DNA of 64,000 bases from Armatimonadota bacterium (GTDB lineage Bacteria; Armatimonadota; Fimbriimonadia; Fimbriimonadales; Fimbriimonadaceae), in the NCBI GenBank assembly GCA_018268375.1, contig JAFDWS010000009.1:80923-144922 (forward strand), given 5' to 3'. The position numbers and the translations under genes are program-made. Below are positions 16,369 through 25,467 of this stretch, piece by piece (the stretch's first letter is position 1; each line of letters opens with the position of its first letter). The notes under the pieces were generated by a model, which saw only the letters and a program-made list of their open reading frames with translations, was not told the DNA's origin and did not search any database.

Positions 16369-17481
16369 ATGCCTGAGCCGACCTTCTACGAAACGCTGGG
16401 CTTAACCTCTGGCGCCTCTGCCGAAGATGTCAAACGGGCTTACCGGCGTTTGGCCCGAAAACTCCATCCGGACGTGAACTCGAACCCGGGCGCCCTTGAG
16501 GAGTTCCACCGCGTCCAAGAGGCGTACGAGGCGCTGAGCGACCCAAGGCGCAAGGATGCGTACGATGCGATCCTTCGGGTCCGGGCCAACCGCGAGCAAG
16601 CCACGGCGAAGGCGCAAAAGGCGCGCTTGGAGGAGGAGGACCTCAAGCGCCGAGCCGAAGCGCGAATGAGTGACGCCCCAGCGGCACCCAGGATCGATCT
16701 CGCCGAGACAAGAAGGTTGACCGGGCTCCTCAACTCAGGCCGACTCGTCGAGGCCGAGCGGCTGGCCAAGACGATGGTCCAAGTGGAGCCTCGTCAGCCG
16801 GTTCCTCACGCCGTCCTCGGCGACATCGCCCGGATCCGGGGCGACATCGAGACCGCGCTCCGGCACTACGGCTATGCCGCACAACACGAACCGAGGAATC
16901 CGGCCTATCAGCGCAAGTACGAAGAGATGATGAGCGCCCAGCCGGTGACCGCCGACCGGCGAGCGTCGGCAAAGTACGTGCCGGACGTCGCTGTGCAACC
17001 CCTCCTGGTCGGCGCCTTCCTCGTCGTCACGATGGCGATTTACGTGGCGCTTGCACCGGAGCGGCCCCTCGGGCTCTCCTTCGCCTCGAAGTGGGCGCTA
17101 GGAACCATGGTGATGCTCTTCCTTGGCGGCGTTGTCTCCGGCGCTTGCTTGAGCCTTTCCAAGGCCCTCGCCCAATTCGACGCGACGGCTGGCTCCGCAA
17201 TGATGAAAGTACCGCCCGCGGTCGCCCTCGGGCTTCTTTCGATCTTCTCGTTTTGGCTCAGTTGCGTGCTCTACATGGTGGTCGGCCAGACCCAGCAAGC
17301 GTTCAATCGGTCGCTATCGCTCCTGCTCGGAACTGTCGTCGCCCTCGTCGGCGTGTTCGCTCTTGCCGGACTCGCGAAGGGGCCTGAACTGGCCGTTCAG
17401 AACCTCCTGTGGGGTGGCAACCTCCTCTATATGGGCGCGGTCTTCGGCTGGTTCGTGACGGACAGTCTCCGGCCGCGCTAA
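16369..17481 (+). CDS. J-domain membrane protein with TPR-like segment
   Basis: The 370 residues begin with a complete J domain (about 5-66) including the HPD motif in KLHPDVN, which stimulates DnaK. A charged helix (about 70-100) follows, then a TPR-like part (about 112-180) and four hydrophobic helices to the C-terminus. The canonical DnaJ zinc-finger domain is absent, so this is a specialised co-chaperone, probably recruiting DnaK to the membrane. The ATG at 16369 lies 4 bp after the PilC copy 2 stop, suggesting joint expression. The stop overlaps purM by 4 bp. Confidence 0.85.
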   Translation: MPEPTFYETLGLTSGASAEDVKRAYRRLARKLHPDVNSNPGALEEFHRVQEAYEALSDPRRKDAYDAILRVRANREQATAKAQKARLEEEDLKRRAEARMSDAPAAPRIDLAETRRLTGLLNSGRLVEAERLAKTMVQVEPRQPVPHAVLGDIARIRGDIETALRHYGYAAQHEPRNPAYQRKYEEMMSAQPVTADRRASAKYVPDVAVQPLLVGAFLVVTMAIYVALAPERPLGLSFASKWALGTMVMLFLGGVVSGACLSLSKALAQFDATAGSAMMKVPPAVALGLLSIFSFWLSCVLYMVVGQTQQAFNRSLSLLLGTVVALVGVFALAGLAKGPELAVQNLLWGGNLLYMGAVFGWFVTDSLRPR

Positions 17482-18518
17482 ACGAGCTGGACGTCGTTCG
17501 ACCCGCTCCGTAGCTTGCCGATCTCGGCCGCGTGTTCACCTAGCTCGGTCAGGCGGGAGATCACGCTTGGTGCCTGGTCGTGGGCGACGACCAGGATCAT
17601 GCCTATCCCCATGTTGAAGGCTTGGTACATTTCATCGTCCGGCACTTCTCCGACTGTTTGGATCAGCCGGAAGATCGGCAATGGCTCCCAGGCCCGCTTG
17701 TGCACCACCGCCTGCAGGTCCGCGGGCAGCGCCCTCGGCAAGTTGCCGGGGATGCCGCCGCCCGTGATGTGGGCAACACCATAGACACCCTCGAAGGTTT
17801 GAAGGACGTCGTAAACCGACGAGAAATAGCATCGGTGAGGGCGAAGGAGAGCCTCCCCGATCGTGTCTTCAGATCCAGGAACCTTGTCCTTGACAGAGAA
17901 GCCTCCCTTCTCGAACAAAGCCCTGCGTGCCAGCGAGTAGCCGTTCGTGTGCAGCCCGTTCGACGCAATGCCGATCAGCCGGTCTCCTACGGTCGGTTTT
18001 GAGCGTGGAAGTCGTTTTTCGTAGTCGACGACACCGACGATCGAACCCACCACGTCGAGTTCTTCCTCGACGTACACGCCTGGCATCTCCGCCGTCTCTC
18101 CACCGATCAAGGCACATCCGACCTCTTGACAAGCGGCTGCCGCACTGCCCACCACTTGGTCGAAAACCGTCGAGACCAACCGCGAGGTAGCGAAGTAATC
18201 CATGAAGAACAGCGGCCGCGCGCCCTGGCACAAGATGTCGTTCACGCAGTGGCCGACGATGTCGCGGCCGATCCCCGTCCAATCGCCGACCATACTTGCC
18301 ACCTTGGTCTTCGTGCCGACGCCGTCGATACTGCTCACCAAGATCGGATTGGCCATGTCTGGGAACGACGCCTGAAACAAGCCTCCGAAGCCCCCGATGC
18401 CGCCGATGACCCTCTCGTTGTGGGTAGCGCGGATGGCGGGGCCAACCAACCGCAGTGCCCTGTCCGCCTCAACGATGTCGACGCCAGCCTCGGCGTAAGT
18501 CAATTTGGCGTCGCTCAT
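17478..18518 (-). CDS. purM: Phosphoribosylformylglycinamidine cyclo-ligase (AIR synthase)
   Basis: PurM closes the imidazole ring in purine synthesis. The 346 residues contain YAEAGVDIVEADRAL, the SSIDGVGTKTKVA glycine loop, DIVGHCVNDILCQGARPLFFMDYFA, and IGGETAEMPGVY, then NMGIGMILVV near the C-terminus. The length is normal. A TAACCT hexamer lies 6 bp before the ATG. It stands alone, without purN or purF beside it, and is convergent with the J-domain gene. Confidence 0.96.
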   Translation of the reverse strand: MSDAKLTYAEAGVDIVEADRALRLVGPAIRATHNERVIGGIGGFGGLFQASFPDMANPILVSSIDGVGTKTKVASMVGDWTGIGRDIVGHCVNDILCQGARPLFFMDYFATSRLVSTVFDQVVGSAAAACQEVGCALIGGETAEMPGVYVEEELDVVGSIVGVVDYEKRLPRSKPTVGDRLIGIASNGLHTNGYSLARRALFEKGGFSVKDKVPGSEDTIGEALLRPHRCYFSSVYDVLQTFEGVYGVAHITGGGIPGNLPRALPADLQAVVHKRAWEPLPIFRLIQTVGEVPDDEMYQAFNMGIGMILVVAHDQAPSVISRLTELGEHAAEIGKLRSGSNDVQLV

Positions 18519-18524
18519 GCGGTC

Positions 18525-18530
18525 AGGTTA
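18525..18530 (-). promoter_or_regulatory. -10 element (TAACCT), leaderless type
   Basis: TAACCT on the minus strand lies 6 bp upstream of the purM ATG, with no Shine-Dalgarno between. Confidence 0.5.
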
Positions 18531-18571
18531 CCCAGCCAGATCGGAGCTAAACGAGGTAGATTCCCACCGGC

Positions 18572-18647
18572 GAGCCGGTAGCTCAGTTGGTAGAGCAACG
18601 CCCTTTTAAGGCGTGGGTCCTGGGTTCGAGTCCCAGCCGGCTCACCA
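18572..18647 (+). tRNA. tRNA-Lys (anticodon TTT)
   Basis: The 76-nt cloverleaf has acceptor stem GAGCCGG/CCGGCTC, a D loop with AGCTCAGTTGGTAGAGC, anticodon stem ACGCC/GGCGT with loop CTTTTAA (anticodon TTT at 18605-18607) and TTCGAGTC in the T arm. The 3' CCA is encoded. It lies between purM and the GH109-like gene. Confidence 0.97.
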
Positions 18648-18652
18648 ATCCT

Positions 18653-20011
18653 TCATATCGCCGGATCAAGCGGCGGCCGCTTGTCCCAAGCTCCACGCAT
18701 GAAGTCCGGAAAGTCCATTGACTTGCCGCGCTTCTTGACCGAGGCCTCGCTCAGAGGGGATACAGACGACCATGCTGCCGCGTCGTACACGTCTTGGTCC
18801 AGCGGCAACCCGTGCCTCAGGCAGTACACGATCTTCCAGAGCATCACGAAGTCCATGCCGCCGTGACCGCCCTTGTTGGCTGGGTCGTTAGCGACATGTT
18901 TCCAGAGCGGATGGTCGAACCGGTCGTACCAACGCTTCAGCTTGTCGCCTTGCTCGAACTCCTCGGTGTTGGGGGAGTCGCCCTCGATCACGACGCGCTC
19001 AGGATAGCCGCCCCACATGCCCTTTGTCCCCTGAATCAAGTTCAGGCGGCTATAGGGTCGAGGGAGTTGCTCGTCCCATTGCACCATGATCGTTCGGCCC
19101 TTGACGGTTTGGATGATCGAAGTGTTGATATCGCCGCAGATGAACGGCGTCTTGTTCCATTTGTGATCGGGCGGGAAGTGCTCTTTGGCATAGATCGCCC
19201 GCACGCGCGCTGGCGAACTCATTGAGACGAGGCAGTCAAACCTGTCGCCGCGGTTGACCCCCATGTACTGGGCGACCGGGCCGAGGCCGTGCGTCGGATA
19301 AATGTTGCCGTTGCGCTTTTGGTAGTGAAGCGTCCGCCAAGAGCCGGTGCCGCGCTCGACCTCGTTCATTTGGCCACGCAGGTCGTGGATATAGGCACCT
19401 TCGCCGTGCAGCAGTTCACCAAGGACACCGAGACGGCACATGTTGAGCACCATCAACTCTTCACGGCCATAGCAGCAGTTCTCCATCATCATGCAATGGC
19501 GGCGTGTCTTCTCACTCGTGTCGACCGCCTTCCAGCACTGCTCTAAGGTCATGAATGCCGGGACTTCGACAAAGGCGTGCTTGCCGTTGTTCATCGCGTC
19601 GACCGCCATCCGGGCGTGCTCTTCCCACGGGGTCGCGATGATGACGATGTCGATATCGTCCCGCTGGAGCATCGCCTTGTAACTGTCCTTGCCAGGCCCG
19701 TAGTACTGAGGCTTCGGCCGGCCCGCTTTCACGCAAGCTTGGGCACTTCTCTCGCCGAGATCGGGATAGAGGTCGGCGATTCCCATGATGTCGACCCCGT
19801 CGATCAGAAGCATCTGTTCGACGTGGCCGCTTCCCCGTGCCCCAACGCCGATAAAGCCGACCCTGACTCGCTCCATCGGTTTGTCGGCGTAGCCGACCAT
19901 GCTTTGGGCTTTGGACTGAGGCTCGTTGGATGACGAAGGGAGGCCGAGCCTGGCTCCGATCGCGGTCACACCGGCGGCTGCCGCCGACTTTAAGAACTCC
20001 CTGCGCTGCAT
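18653..20011 (-). CDS. Gfo/Idh/MocA-family oxidoreductase, GH109-like, Tat-exported
   Basis: The 452 residues begin with a twin-arginine type leader (QRREFLKSAAAAG). An NAD-binding Rossmann fold follows (VGFIGVGARGSGH at about 51-63), then a C-terminal domain with GGHGGMDFVM and DVYDAAAWSSVSPLSE. This layout resembles glycoside hydrolase family 109 (alpha-N-acetylgalactosaminidase-like), where NAD+ is a bound cofactor. Activity on amino-sugar glycosides outside the cytoplasm is inferred; the substrate is unknown. TATGCT lies 6 bp before the ATG. The gene ends 5 bp from tRNA-Lys. Confidence 0.85.
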   Translation of the reverse strand: MQRREFLKSAAAAGVTAIGARLGLPSSSNEPQSKAQSMVGYADKPMERVRVGFIGVGARGSGHVEQMLLIDGVDIMGIADLYPDLGERSAQACVKAGRPKPQYYGPGKDSYKAMLQRDDIDIVIIATPWEEHARMAVDAMNNGKHAFVEVPAFMTLEQCWKAVDTSEKTRRHCMMMENCCYGREELMVLNMCRLGVLGELLHGEGAYIHDLRGQMNEVERGTGSWRTLHYQKRNGNIYPTHGLGPVAQYMGVNRGDRFDCLVSMSSPARVRAIYAKEHFPPDHKWNKTPFICGDINTSIIQTVKGRTIMVQWDEQLPRPYSRLNLIQGTKGMWGGYPERVVIEGDSPNTEEFEQGDKLKRWYDRFDHPLWKHVANDPANKGGHGGMDFVMLWKIVYCLRHGLPLDQDVYDAAAWSSVSPLSEASVKKRGKSMDFPDFMRGAWDKRPPLDPAI

Positions 20012-20017
20012 GAGCCG

Positions 20018-20023
20018 AGCATA
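20018..20023 (-). promoter_or_regulatory. -10 element (TATGCT), leaderless type
   Basis: TATGCT on the minus strand lies 6 bp before the ATG at 20011. Confidence 0.5.
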
Positions 20024-20091
20024 TCCGAATCAGGCTCGTTCGGGCTCGCGCGACCGAACGAGAGGGGCACCCTCCGTGGTAAACAGCGGAC

Positions 20092-21516
20092 GTGGCGCAC
20101 GTGATCGTTTGCGGCCTTGGGCAGGTCGGGTACCGGGTGGTCGATCTATTGCTCAGGCTCGGCGAGGATGTCACCGTCGTCACCCAAGACACTCGTCAAG
20201 AATTCCTAGTGCTGACCGAAGCGGCGGGCGCCAAGGTCGTGCATGGAGACGCTCGAGCCGACAAGTTTCTCAAGGAAGCTGGCATCGACTCCGCGGTCGC
20301 TTTGATCACCTGCGTGGACGATGACGTGACCAACATCGAGATCGCGCTGGACGCTAAGCGCTTGAATCCCGCAATCCGGGTTGTCGCGAGGTTGTTCGAC
20401 CAAACGCTCGCCCGTAGGCTCGAGTCCTCGGTCGGGATCTCCAAGGTACTGGGAATGTCCGTTCTTGCCGCGCCCGCCTTTGCCGGTGCTGCGTTTGGCG
20501 AGGCGGTCTACGGTACGTTCACTTACCAGGGCCAGGGCTTTGTCGCCACAAAGCTGCCTGGGCCAGACGGCGCGGGCAACCTGGTGCCGATAGGAGAATA
20601 CGTCGAGAACTCGATCGCGCCCGAGAGCCGAAGGGAGCGCTCTCTGAAGGGCTTCATCATCGGAACTTGGCGGGGAATCGGTCAGTTTTGGCACCTGACT
20701 CCAGTGGTGCTCCGAGCGGTCGCTCTTGCGATCATCGTGCTCTCTGTCTTGAGCGTCTTCGTCTTCCAGATTGGGATGCACTTGCATCCAGTTGACGCCA
20801 TCTACTTTGTCGTCACGACCCTCACGACGACCGGCTATGGCGACATCAACCTGCGAGAGGAGCCAATGTGGCTGAAGGTCTACGGCTGCCTGTTGATGCT
20901 CCTCGGCTCGGCAAGCGTCGCCACTCTTTATTCCCTCATCACGAACTTCATTGTTTCGGCCCGGTTCGACGAGATGCTCGGCAGAAAGACTGTCCGCATG
21001 AGCGGCCACGTCGTGCTCGTGGGTCTTGGAAACGTCGGATTCCGCACTGCTGAGAACCTGACCGAAATGGGCGCGGACGTGGCAGTCATCGAGCTGAACC
21101 CGGAGGCGACCTATCGTCAGTTCTTGGCCGACGAGGTTGCTTTCATCGCCGGTGACGGTCGCGACACAGAGACCTTGGAAAGGGCCGGAATGAGGCAGGC
21201 TTCGGCATTGATCGTAGCGACCCAGAACGACGCCGTCAATTTGAGCGTCGCCCTGGCAGCCCACACAATGAATGCAAATGCGCGTGTCGTTGTCCGGCTC
21301 TTCGACGCGGACTTTGCACGAAAGGTGCAGGAAGTGATGGTCGTGAGCGCTGCCCTTAGTGCCTCAAGGATCGCCGCTCCTGGTTTCGTAGGAGCTGCCC
21401 TCTATGGGAACGCCCTGCTGTGCTACGTGCACGACGATCGGTTCTGTAGTGTCGTGCCGGACGCAGAGGGTCGCCTCACGATCGATGAACGCACGCTGCG
21501 CGGACCGGTTCCTTAG
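20092..21516 (+). CDS. Potassium channel with RCK domains on both sides of the pore
   Basis: The 474-residue protein starts at a GTG directly with a TrkA-N/RCK Rossmann domain (GLGQVG at 8-13, to about 120). A linker follows, then a two-helix pore module (helices about 203-228 and 262-288) with the potassium filter TTTGYGD at 245-251. A second RCK domain follows (GLGNVG at 311-316, to the end). K+ channels of the MthK type carry RCK domains only after the pore, so this order is unusual. It is divergent from the GH109-like gene and convergent with the glycine-rich protein, sharing a 4-bp stop overlap. Confidence 0.9.
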   Translation: MAHVIVCGLGQVGYRVVDLLLRLGEDVTVVTQDTRQEFLVLTEAAGAKVVHGDARADKFLKEAGIDSAVALITCVDDDVTNIEIALDAKRLNPAIRVVARLFDQTLARRLESSVGISKVLGMSVLAAPAFAGAAFGEAVYGTFTYQGQGFVATKLPGPDGAGNLVPIGEYVENSIAPESRRERSLKGFIIGTWRGIGQFWHLTPVVLRAVALAIIVLSVLSVFVFQIGMHLHPVDAIYFVVTTLTTTGYGDINLREEPMWLKVYGCLLMLLGSASVATLYSLITNFIVSARFDEMLGRKTVRMSGHVVLVGLGNVGFRTAENLTEMGADVAVIELNPEATYRQFLADEVAFIAGDGRDTETLERAGMRQASALIVATQNDAVNLSVALAAHTMNANARVVVRLFDADFARKVQEVMVVSAALSASRIAAPGFVGAALYGNALLCYVHDDRFCSVVPDAEGRLTIDERTLRGPVP

Positions 21517-22466
21517 CTGCTGCAGCCGCCTCCGCCACAGCCTCCACCGCCGCAACCGCCACCGTCTCCCCCGCCCCCTCCGTCGCCTCCTCCATCACTC
21601 CCGGAACCTCCACCGTCGTGCCCTCCGTCACCTCCGCTGTCCCCACCGTCGCCTCCGCTGTGCGCGAAGTCACCCCCTCCTGTGCCCGACTCGAAGCCGG
21701 AGCCGTGACCGTGACCATGTCCTCCATCCGAATGGCTACCGTGACTTGCACCGCTGTCGCTGGACACATAGCTGGTTCCCGTGCCGCAGCCTGAAGAGCC
21801 TGATCCCCCGGAACGTTTGCGGCTGGCTGCTGCGACAGCGATGACGACGAGGACGAGCCCGCCTCCGACCAGGAGAATCGGCAGTGCCGCAAGGGCCTCG
21901 GTCTGGGCGAGCAACGGGCCACAGCCCGCCAAAAAGGCAACTGTCATGCAGGCCGCAGCCACCGCGCAAGCGCGTCCGAGTGCCCGACGGTCAACGACGA
22001 CGTTGTCAATCATGTTCACTCGTTGCCATCTGGTGTCGTGTTTGAACCTGGTCGCAGAGTCCGGCCAAATGTCCTTTGGAGGCGTTTCGCAGAAGGTCTC
22101 GCGATAAAGATCCAGGGTCTCGTTGTATTGCGTGTCGAATCTTGTGGCAGACCCGCTCGTACCGGTGGACGGGCGATGGTGCAGGGGCTGGGGCAGTAGC
22201 GGCCGGAGGCGTTCCCAGTACGACACCGTGTAGCATAAGTGTAGGTGCCAGCACTGGTCGACATCCTCGCTCGGTGTGACCTGCTTTGGCGACACCATCG
22301 CCAGGTAAACGAACCTCTTGTACTCCTCGATGACCCGCTTTGAGTAGGCGGGGCTCCAGCCGTTCTCACGGCTCAGTTTGTTAACGAACTTTGTGCGCGT
22401 GCCCGGTTCATCGATCTCAAAGTCATGGATGGCTCGCCACAGCGAAGTTTGAGGTTTTTCTTGCAC
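21513..22466 (-). CDS. Membrane protein with GRDP/TIGR04222-type N-terminus and Gly/Cys-rich tail
   Basis: The 317 residues (GTG start) begin with a conserved domain (about 1-130) with FEIDEPGTRTKFVNKLSREN, EYKRFVYLAMV, VTPSEDVDQCWHLHLCYT and TPPKDIWPD. This is recognisable from glycine-rich-domain proteins and TIGR04222-type membrane proteins. Two hydrophobic helices follow (about 165-186 and 192-213). The last about 100 residues are Gly, Ser, His and Asp rich and end in three GGGGC-like units. The His/Asp/Cys tail could bind metal (inference). It sits 46 bp downstream of the truncated uvrA. Confidence 0.75.
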   Translation of the reverse strand: MQEKPQTSLWRAIHDFEIDEPGTRTKFVNKLSRENGWSPAYSKRVIEEYKRFVYLAMVSPKQVTPSEDVDQCWHLHLCYTVSYWERLRPLLPQPLHHRPSTGTSGSATRFDTQYNETLDLYRETFCETPPKDIWPDSATRFKHDTRWQRVNMIDNVVVDRRALGRACAVAAACMTVAFLAGCGPLLAQTEALAALPILLVGGGLVLVVIAVAAASRKRSGGSGSSGCGTGTSYVSSDSGASHGSHSDGGHGHGHGSGFESGTGGGDFAHSGGDGGDSGGDGGHDGGGSGSDGGGDGGGGGDGGGCGGGGCGGGGCSS

Positions 22467-22512
22467 TCCAGACCAAGATACGTGGGATGCTCTGGCTTCG
22501 ATGCGCCGACCA

Positions 22513-24468
22513 TCAGAGGACCGGGGCGGTGCTACGCGGCTGTCGGCGTTGAGCAGGCACCTCGATCATCTCTCTTCGGTTTAGATAGTCGCTTGTCGGG
22601 GAACGGCCCTTGAGGAACGTCTTCAAATCGCCCTCGTTCACGACATGGCCGCCGTGCTCTCCAGCTCCGGGGCCCAGATCAATGAGCCAATCCGCGGCTC
22701 GCATCGTGTCCTCGTCGTGCTCGACCACGATGACCGTGTTGCCCAAGTCCCGAAGGCGTTGAAGCGTTTCGATGAGTTTGTGGTTGTCCCGCTGGTGAAG
22801 ACCGATACTTGGCTCGTCGAGGACATAAAGGCACCCCATCAACCCCGATCCGATCTGAGTCGCGAGCCTGATCCGTTGGGCCTCACCACCTGCGAGCGTG
22901 TTCGTGTTCCGATCGAGCGTCAAATAGCTCAAGCCGACATCATTCAAGAAACTTAAGCGCTCGACGATTTCCTTGACCGCCCGCTCGCCGATCGTTCTTT
23001 GCCGAGGAGTCAACCTTTTGGTCAGGCCCCGGAAATAGTCTAGCGCTAGGTCGACCGCCAACGCCGTCACGTCAGCGATGGAAACACCTTCGAACCCGGG
23101 CTCGGGGCCGTCCTCCGCGACCATCATGACGGCGGCCCCATCGGTGACGAGCGGCTGCGGCCGGCGCAGGGCGCGTTGCCCGGGCAGTCTGACGCTGAGC
23201 GTCTCGGGCTTGAGACGTGCCCCACCGCAAGCAGGGCACGGCCTCGTCCGCATGTACTGTTGGAGATCGTTCTTGACCCACTCGCTCTCGGTCTGCTCGT
23301 AGCGTTTTCGAAGGACATTCATCACACCGTCCCAGGTGTAACTGAAGGTGCGCGACGTGCGACCGTAGTTCATCGTGACCTTGATCGGATCCGGCAGTCC
23401 GTTCCAGACCGCGTCCCACTGCTCGGAGGTAAGGCCCTCCGCCGGTTGATGCGCGTCGAACCCAATCTCGACTCCGACGCCGTCGAGGACATCCGGCCAC
23501 CACTCTTTGACTTCTCCCGATTTGTACACGAACGGTACGATCGCTCCGTCGCGCAACGGCTTCGACCTGTCGGGGACGACGAGCTCGACGTCGAACTCGG
23601 TCCTGGTCCCTAAGCCAGTGCACTCGGGGCATGCACCATATGGTGAGTTAAAGGAGAACACGCGTGGTTCCAACTCCGGCATGCTGAAGCCGCACTCAGG
23701 ACACGAGTAATGCTCGGAGAAGGTCTTTTCAGAAGCTGTGTCGTCGCCGATTTGCCAGCTGACCGTGACCAGGCCTTTGCCCATTTTGAGTGCTGTTTCC
23801 ACACTGTCAGCGAGCCGGCGGTCGATGCCGTCCTTCACGATGATCCGGTCCACCACGACCTCAATCGTGTGCTGCTTGTACCGGTCCATCGGAATATCGT
23901 CGGTGACCTCGTACATTTCGCCATCGACCCGGACGCGGACAAATCCTGCCTGCTGGACCTCTTTGAGCTCCCTTTTGTACTCGCCTTTGCGGCCCCGGAC
24001 GATCGGTGCAAGGATTTGGAGCCGAGTCCCTTCCGGGAGTTGGAGCACCTCGTCAACTACAGTGTCGGTCGATTGGCGCTCGATCGGCCCGTGCCCTTTA
24101 GGGCAATAGGGGGTGCCGACTCGAGCGAACAAGATGCGCAGGTAGTCGTAGATCTCGGTGACGGTGCCGACGGTCGAGCGCGGGTTCTTGCTCGCGCTTT
24201 TTTGGTCGATGGAGATGGCGGGCGATAGGCCGTCGACGTGGTCGACGTCTGGCTTGTCCATCTGTCCGAGAAACTGACGCGCGTAAGCGCTCAAGGACTC
24301 GACGTACCTGCGCTGCCCCTCGGCATAGATCGTGTCAAAAGCAAGGCTGCTCTTTCCGCTGCCGCTGAGTCCCGTGATCACGACGAGCTTGTCCCGAGGG
24401 ATCTCGACCGTGATGTTTTTCAGGTTGTTCTCGCGCGCACCGACGACAACGATCTTGTCGTGAGACAT
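22513..24468 (-). CDS. uvrA: Half-length UvrA: N-terminal ATPase half only
   Basis: UvrA is the damage-sensing ABC ATPase of nucleotide excision repair, usually about 940 residues with two ATPase halves. This frame has 651. It holds Walker [10 protein letters not shown] (33-41), the UvrB-binding region, zinc ligands C256, C259, C280 and C283, signature [12 protein letters not shown] (525-536), Walker [12 protein letters not shown] and VVEHDEDT. It ends in the inter-half linker ([15 protein letters not shown]), where full UvrA continues into the second Walker A. The second half, with the DNA-binding zinc finger, is absent, and the next 46 bp lead into another gene. An insertion of about 35 residues near 428-463 is also unusual. 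Confidence 0.88.
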   Translation of the reverse strand: MSHDKIVVVGARENNLKNITVEIPRDKLVVITGLSGSGKSSLAFDTIYAEGQRRYVESLSAYARQFLGQMDKPDVDHVDGLSPAISIDQKSASKNPRSTVGTVTEIYDYLRILFARVGTPYCPKGHGPIERQSTDTVVDEVLQLPEGTRLQILAPIVRGRKGEYKRELKEVQQAGFVRVRVDGEMYEVTDDIPMDRYKQHTIEVVVDRIIVKDGIDRRLADSVETALKMGKGLVTVSWQIGDDTASEKTFSEHYSCPECGFSMPELEPRVFSFNSPYGACPECTGLGTRTEFDVELVVPDRSKPLRDGAIVPFVYKSGEVKEWWPDVLDGVGVEIGFDAHQPAEGLTSEQWDAVWNGLPDPIKVTMNYGRTSRTFSYTWDGVMNVLRKRYEQTESEWVKNDLQQYMRTRPCPACGGARLKPETLSVRLPGQRALRRPQPLVTDGAAVMMVAEDGPEPGFEGVSIADVTALAVDLALDYFRGLTKRLTPRQRTIGERAVKEIVERLSFLNDVGLSYLTLDRNTNTLAGGEAQRIRLATQIGSGLMGCLYVLDEPSIGLHQRDNHKLIETLQRLRDLGNTVIVVEHDEDTMRAADWLIDLGPGAGEHGGHVVNEGDLKTFLKGRSPTSDYLNRREMIEVPAQRRQPRSTAPVL

Positions 24469-24474
24469 GTAGAC

Positions 24475-24480
24475 ATTCTA
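24475..24480 (-). promoter_or_regulatory. -10 element (TAGAAT) of uvrA, leaderless type
   Basis: TAGAAT on the minus strand lies 6 bp before the uvrA ATG at 24468. No LexA-like box was recognised nearby. Confidence 0.55.
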
Positions 24481-24526
24481 CTCCCTCTTTACAGAGTTTT
24501 CATGCTACAGACGGCCATGTGCGGGC

Positions 24527-24532
24527 CATAAT
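24527..24532 (+). promoter_or_regulatory. -10-like element (CATAAT), leaderless type
   Basis: CATAAT lies 7 bp before the ATG at 24540 of a secreted protein gene. It is divergent from the uvrA promoter 46 bp away. Confidence 0.4.
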
Positions 24533-24539
24533 CCAGCCG

Positions 24540-25043
24540 ATGAGAACACTCCCTCTTTTGGCAACATGCCTGTTGGTCACCTCAGTTGCGCACGCCGCCA
24601 ACCTGAGGTCGAGCATCAACTCGATGGCGAGCAAGGTGCACGCGACCTTCATGAAGAAGGACGCCGACGCCTTCGCCAAGGTCGTTCGGCCGGCCGTCAC
24701 CTCGGACTTCAAGTACGTGGAGAACGGTAAGACGATGACCTTCGACGAAATGGTGGAAGGAATGCGCCAGGGCCTGGCCCAAATGAGCAAGATCACAAGT
24801 GCAACGACCAAGATCCTCACCCTCACGGAAAAGGGCAACATGGGTTCCACCACCGAGATGCACACGATGTCGGGCGTCAACATGGGTCAGGACAAGAAGA
24901 TGCACAAGATGACCTTCAGCGGAAAGACCAAATGCGAGTATCGCAAGGTGAAGGGCACATGGAAAATGGCTTCGATGACTTGGGTGAGCCAAACAATGAC
25001 CATGGACGGCAAGAAGATGGATCCGTCCAAGATGGGTGGATAG
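24540..25043 (+). CDS. Secreted SnoaL/NTF2-like protein
   Basis: The 167 residues begin with a signal peptide (MRTLPLLATCLLVTSVAHA, cleavage after Ala about 19). The mature part has an N-terminal helix pair with MKKDADAFAKVVRPAVTSDFKYVENGKTMTFDEMVEGM. That is the layout of SnoaL/DUF4440-like cone folds. The C-terminal half is Met and Lys rich. The function is unknown and is probably in the periplasm. It precedes another exported protein gene by 23 bp. Confidence 0.75.
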   Translation: MRTLPLLATCLLVTSVAHAANLRSSINSMASKVHATFMKKDADAFAKVVRPAVTSDFKYVENGKTMTFDEMVEGMRQGLAQMSKITSATTKILTLTEKGNMGSTTEMHTMSGVNMGQDKKMHKMTFSGKTKCEYRKVKGTWKMASMTWVSQTMTMDGKKMDPSKMGG

Positions 25044-25054
25044 CCGATTCGCTG

Positions 25055-25060
25055 TATCAT
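25055..25060 (+). promoter_or_regulatory. Extended -10 element (TG-TATCAT), leaderless type
   Basis: TATCAT, with TG immediately upstream, ends 6 bp before the ATG at 25067. Confidence 0.55.
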
Positions 25061-25066
25061 AGAACC

Positions 25067-25414
25067 ATGAAGCGGATCGCGTTTCTCTGCGTCGTGTTAG
25101 GGTTGTTCGCCTTGGGCTGTAGCGGCCCCGAGATCAAGAAGAAGGATCCGGCCAAATCGGCGGGTGGGGATGAATCGTCCTCGACCAGCAACGGTCGGAA
25201 CCAACTCCAGCCGACATCGGGCACGAGCAGCCAGAGCGGCGGTGATGTGCAGGTGCTCACTGGTGGCGCAGGAGCCGCCGGGGCCACCCCGGTCGTCGGT
25301 GGTGAGAACCTCGGCGGCGGGGGAGGGGGCGTGGGCTTCGCTGCCAAGGACGCAGCCCGAGGGGCAGCTGCCAAGGCTCAGAACTCAGGAACGGGCACTT
25401 CTGACTCGGAATAA
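25067..25414 (+). CDS. Predicted lipoprotein, low complexity
   Basis: The 115 residues begin MKRIAFLCVVLGLFALGC, a signal peptide with lipobox LALGC-like text (Cys about 18). The mature protein is rich in Gly, Ala and Ser with a glycine run near 85-92 and has no folded-domain signature. It is probably an outer-membrane or periplasmic lipoprotein of unknown role. No homologue was recognised. Confidence 0.7.
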   Translation: MKRIAFLCVVLGLFALGCSGPEIKKKDPAKSAGGDESSSTSNGRNQLQPTSGTSSQSGGDVQVLTGGAGAAGATPVVGGENLGGGGGGVGFAAKDAARGAAAKAQNSGTGTSDSE

Positions 25415-25467
25415 CGTCCCAAACCCTGCAAACTTGACAGGGCCCGGCCAATGATCCAGACTAGGAT

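Noticed and set aside
20206..21264. 352-codon minus-strand open frame over the potassium channel
   Set aside because: The plus-strand channel has intact RCK and filter motifs. The antisense product is Asp/Arg-rich with no motif.
21513..21720. Short GGn-type repeats at the 3' end of the glycine-rich gene, considered as a tandem DNA repeat or CRISPR-like array
   Set aside because: Units vary in length and follow the codons for Gly, Ser, Asp and Cys. There are no unique spacers of constant size and no cas genes.
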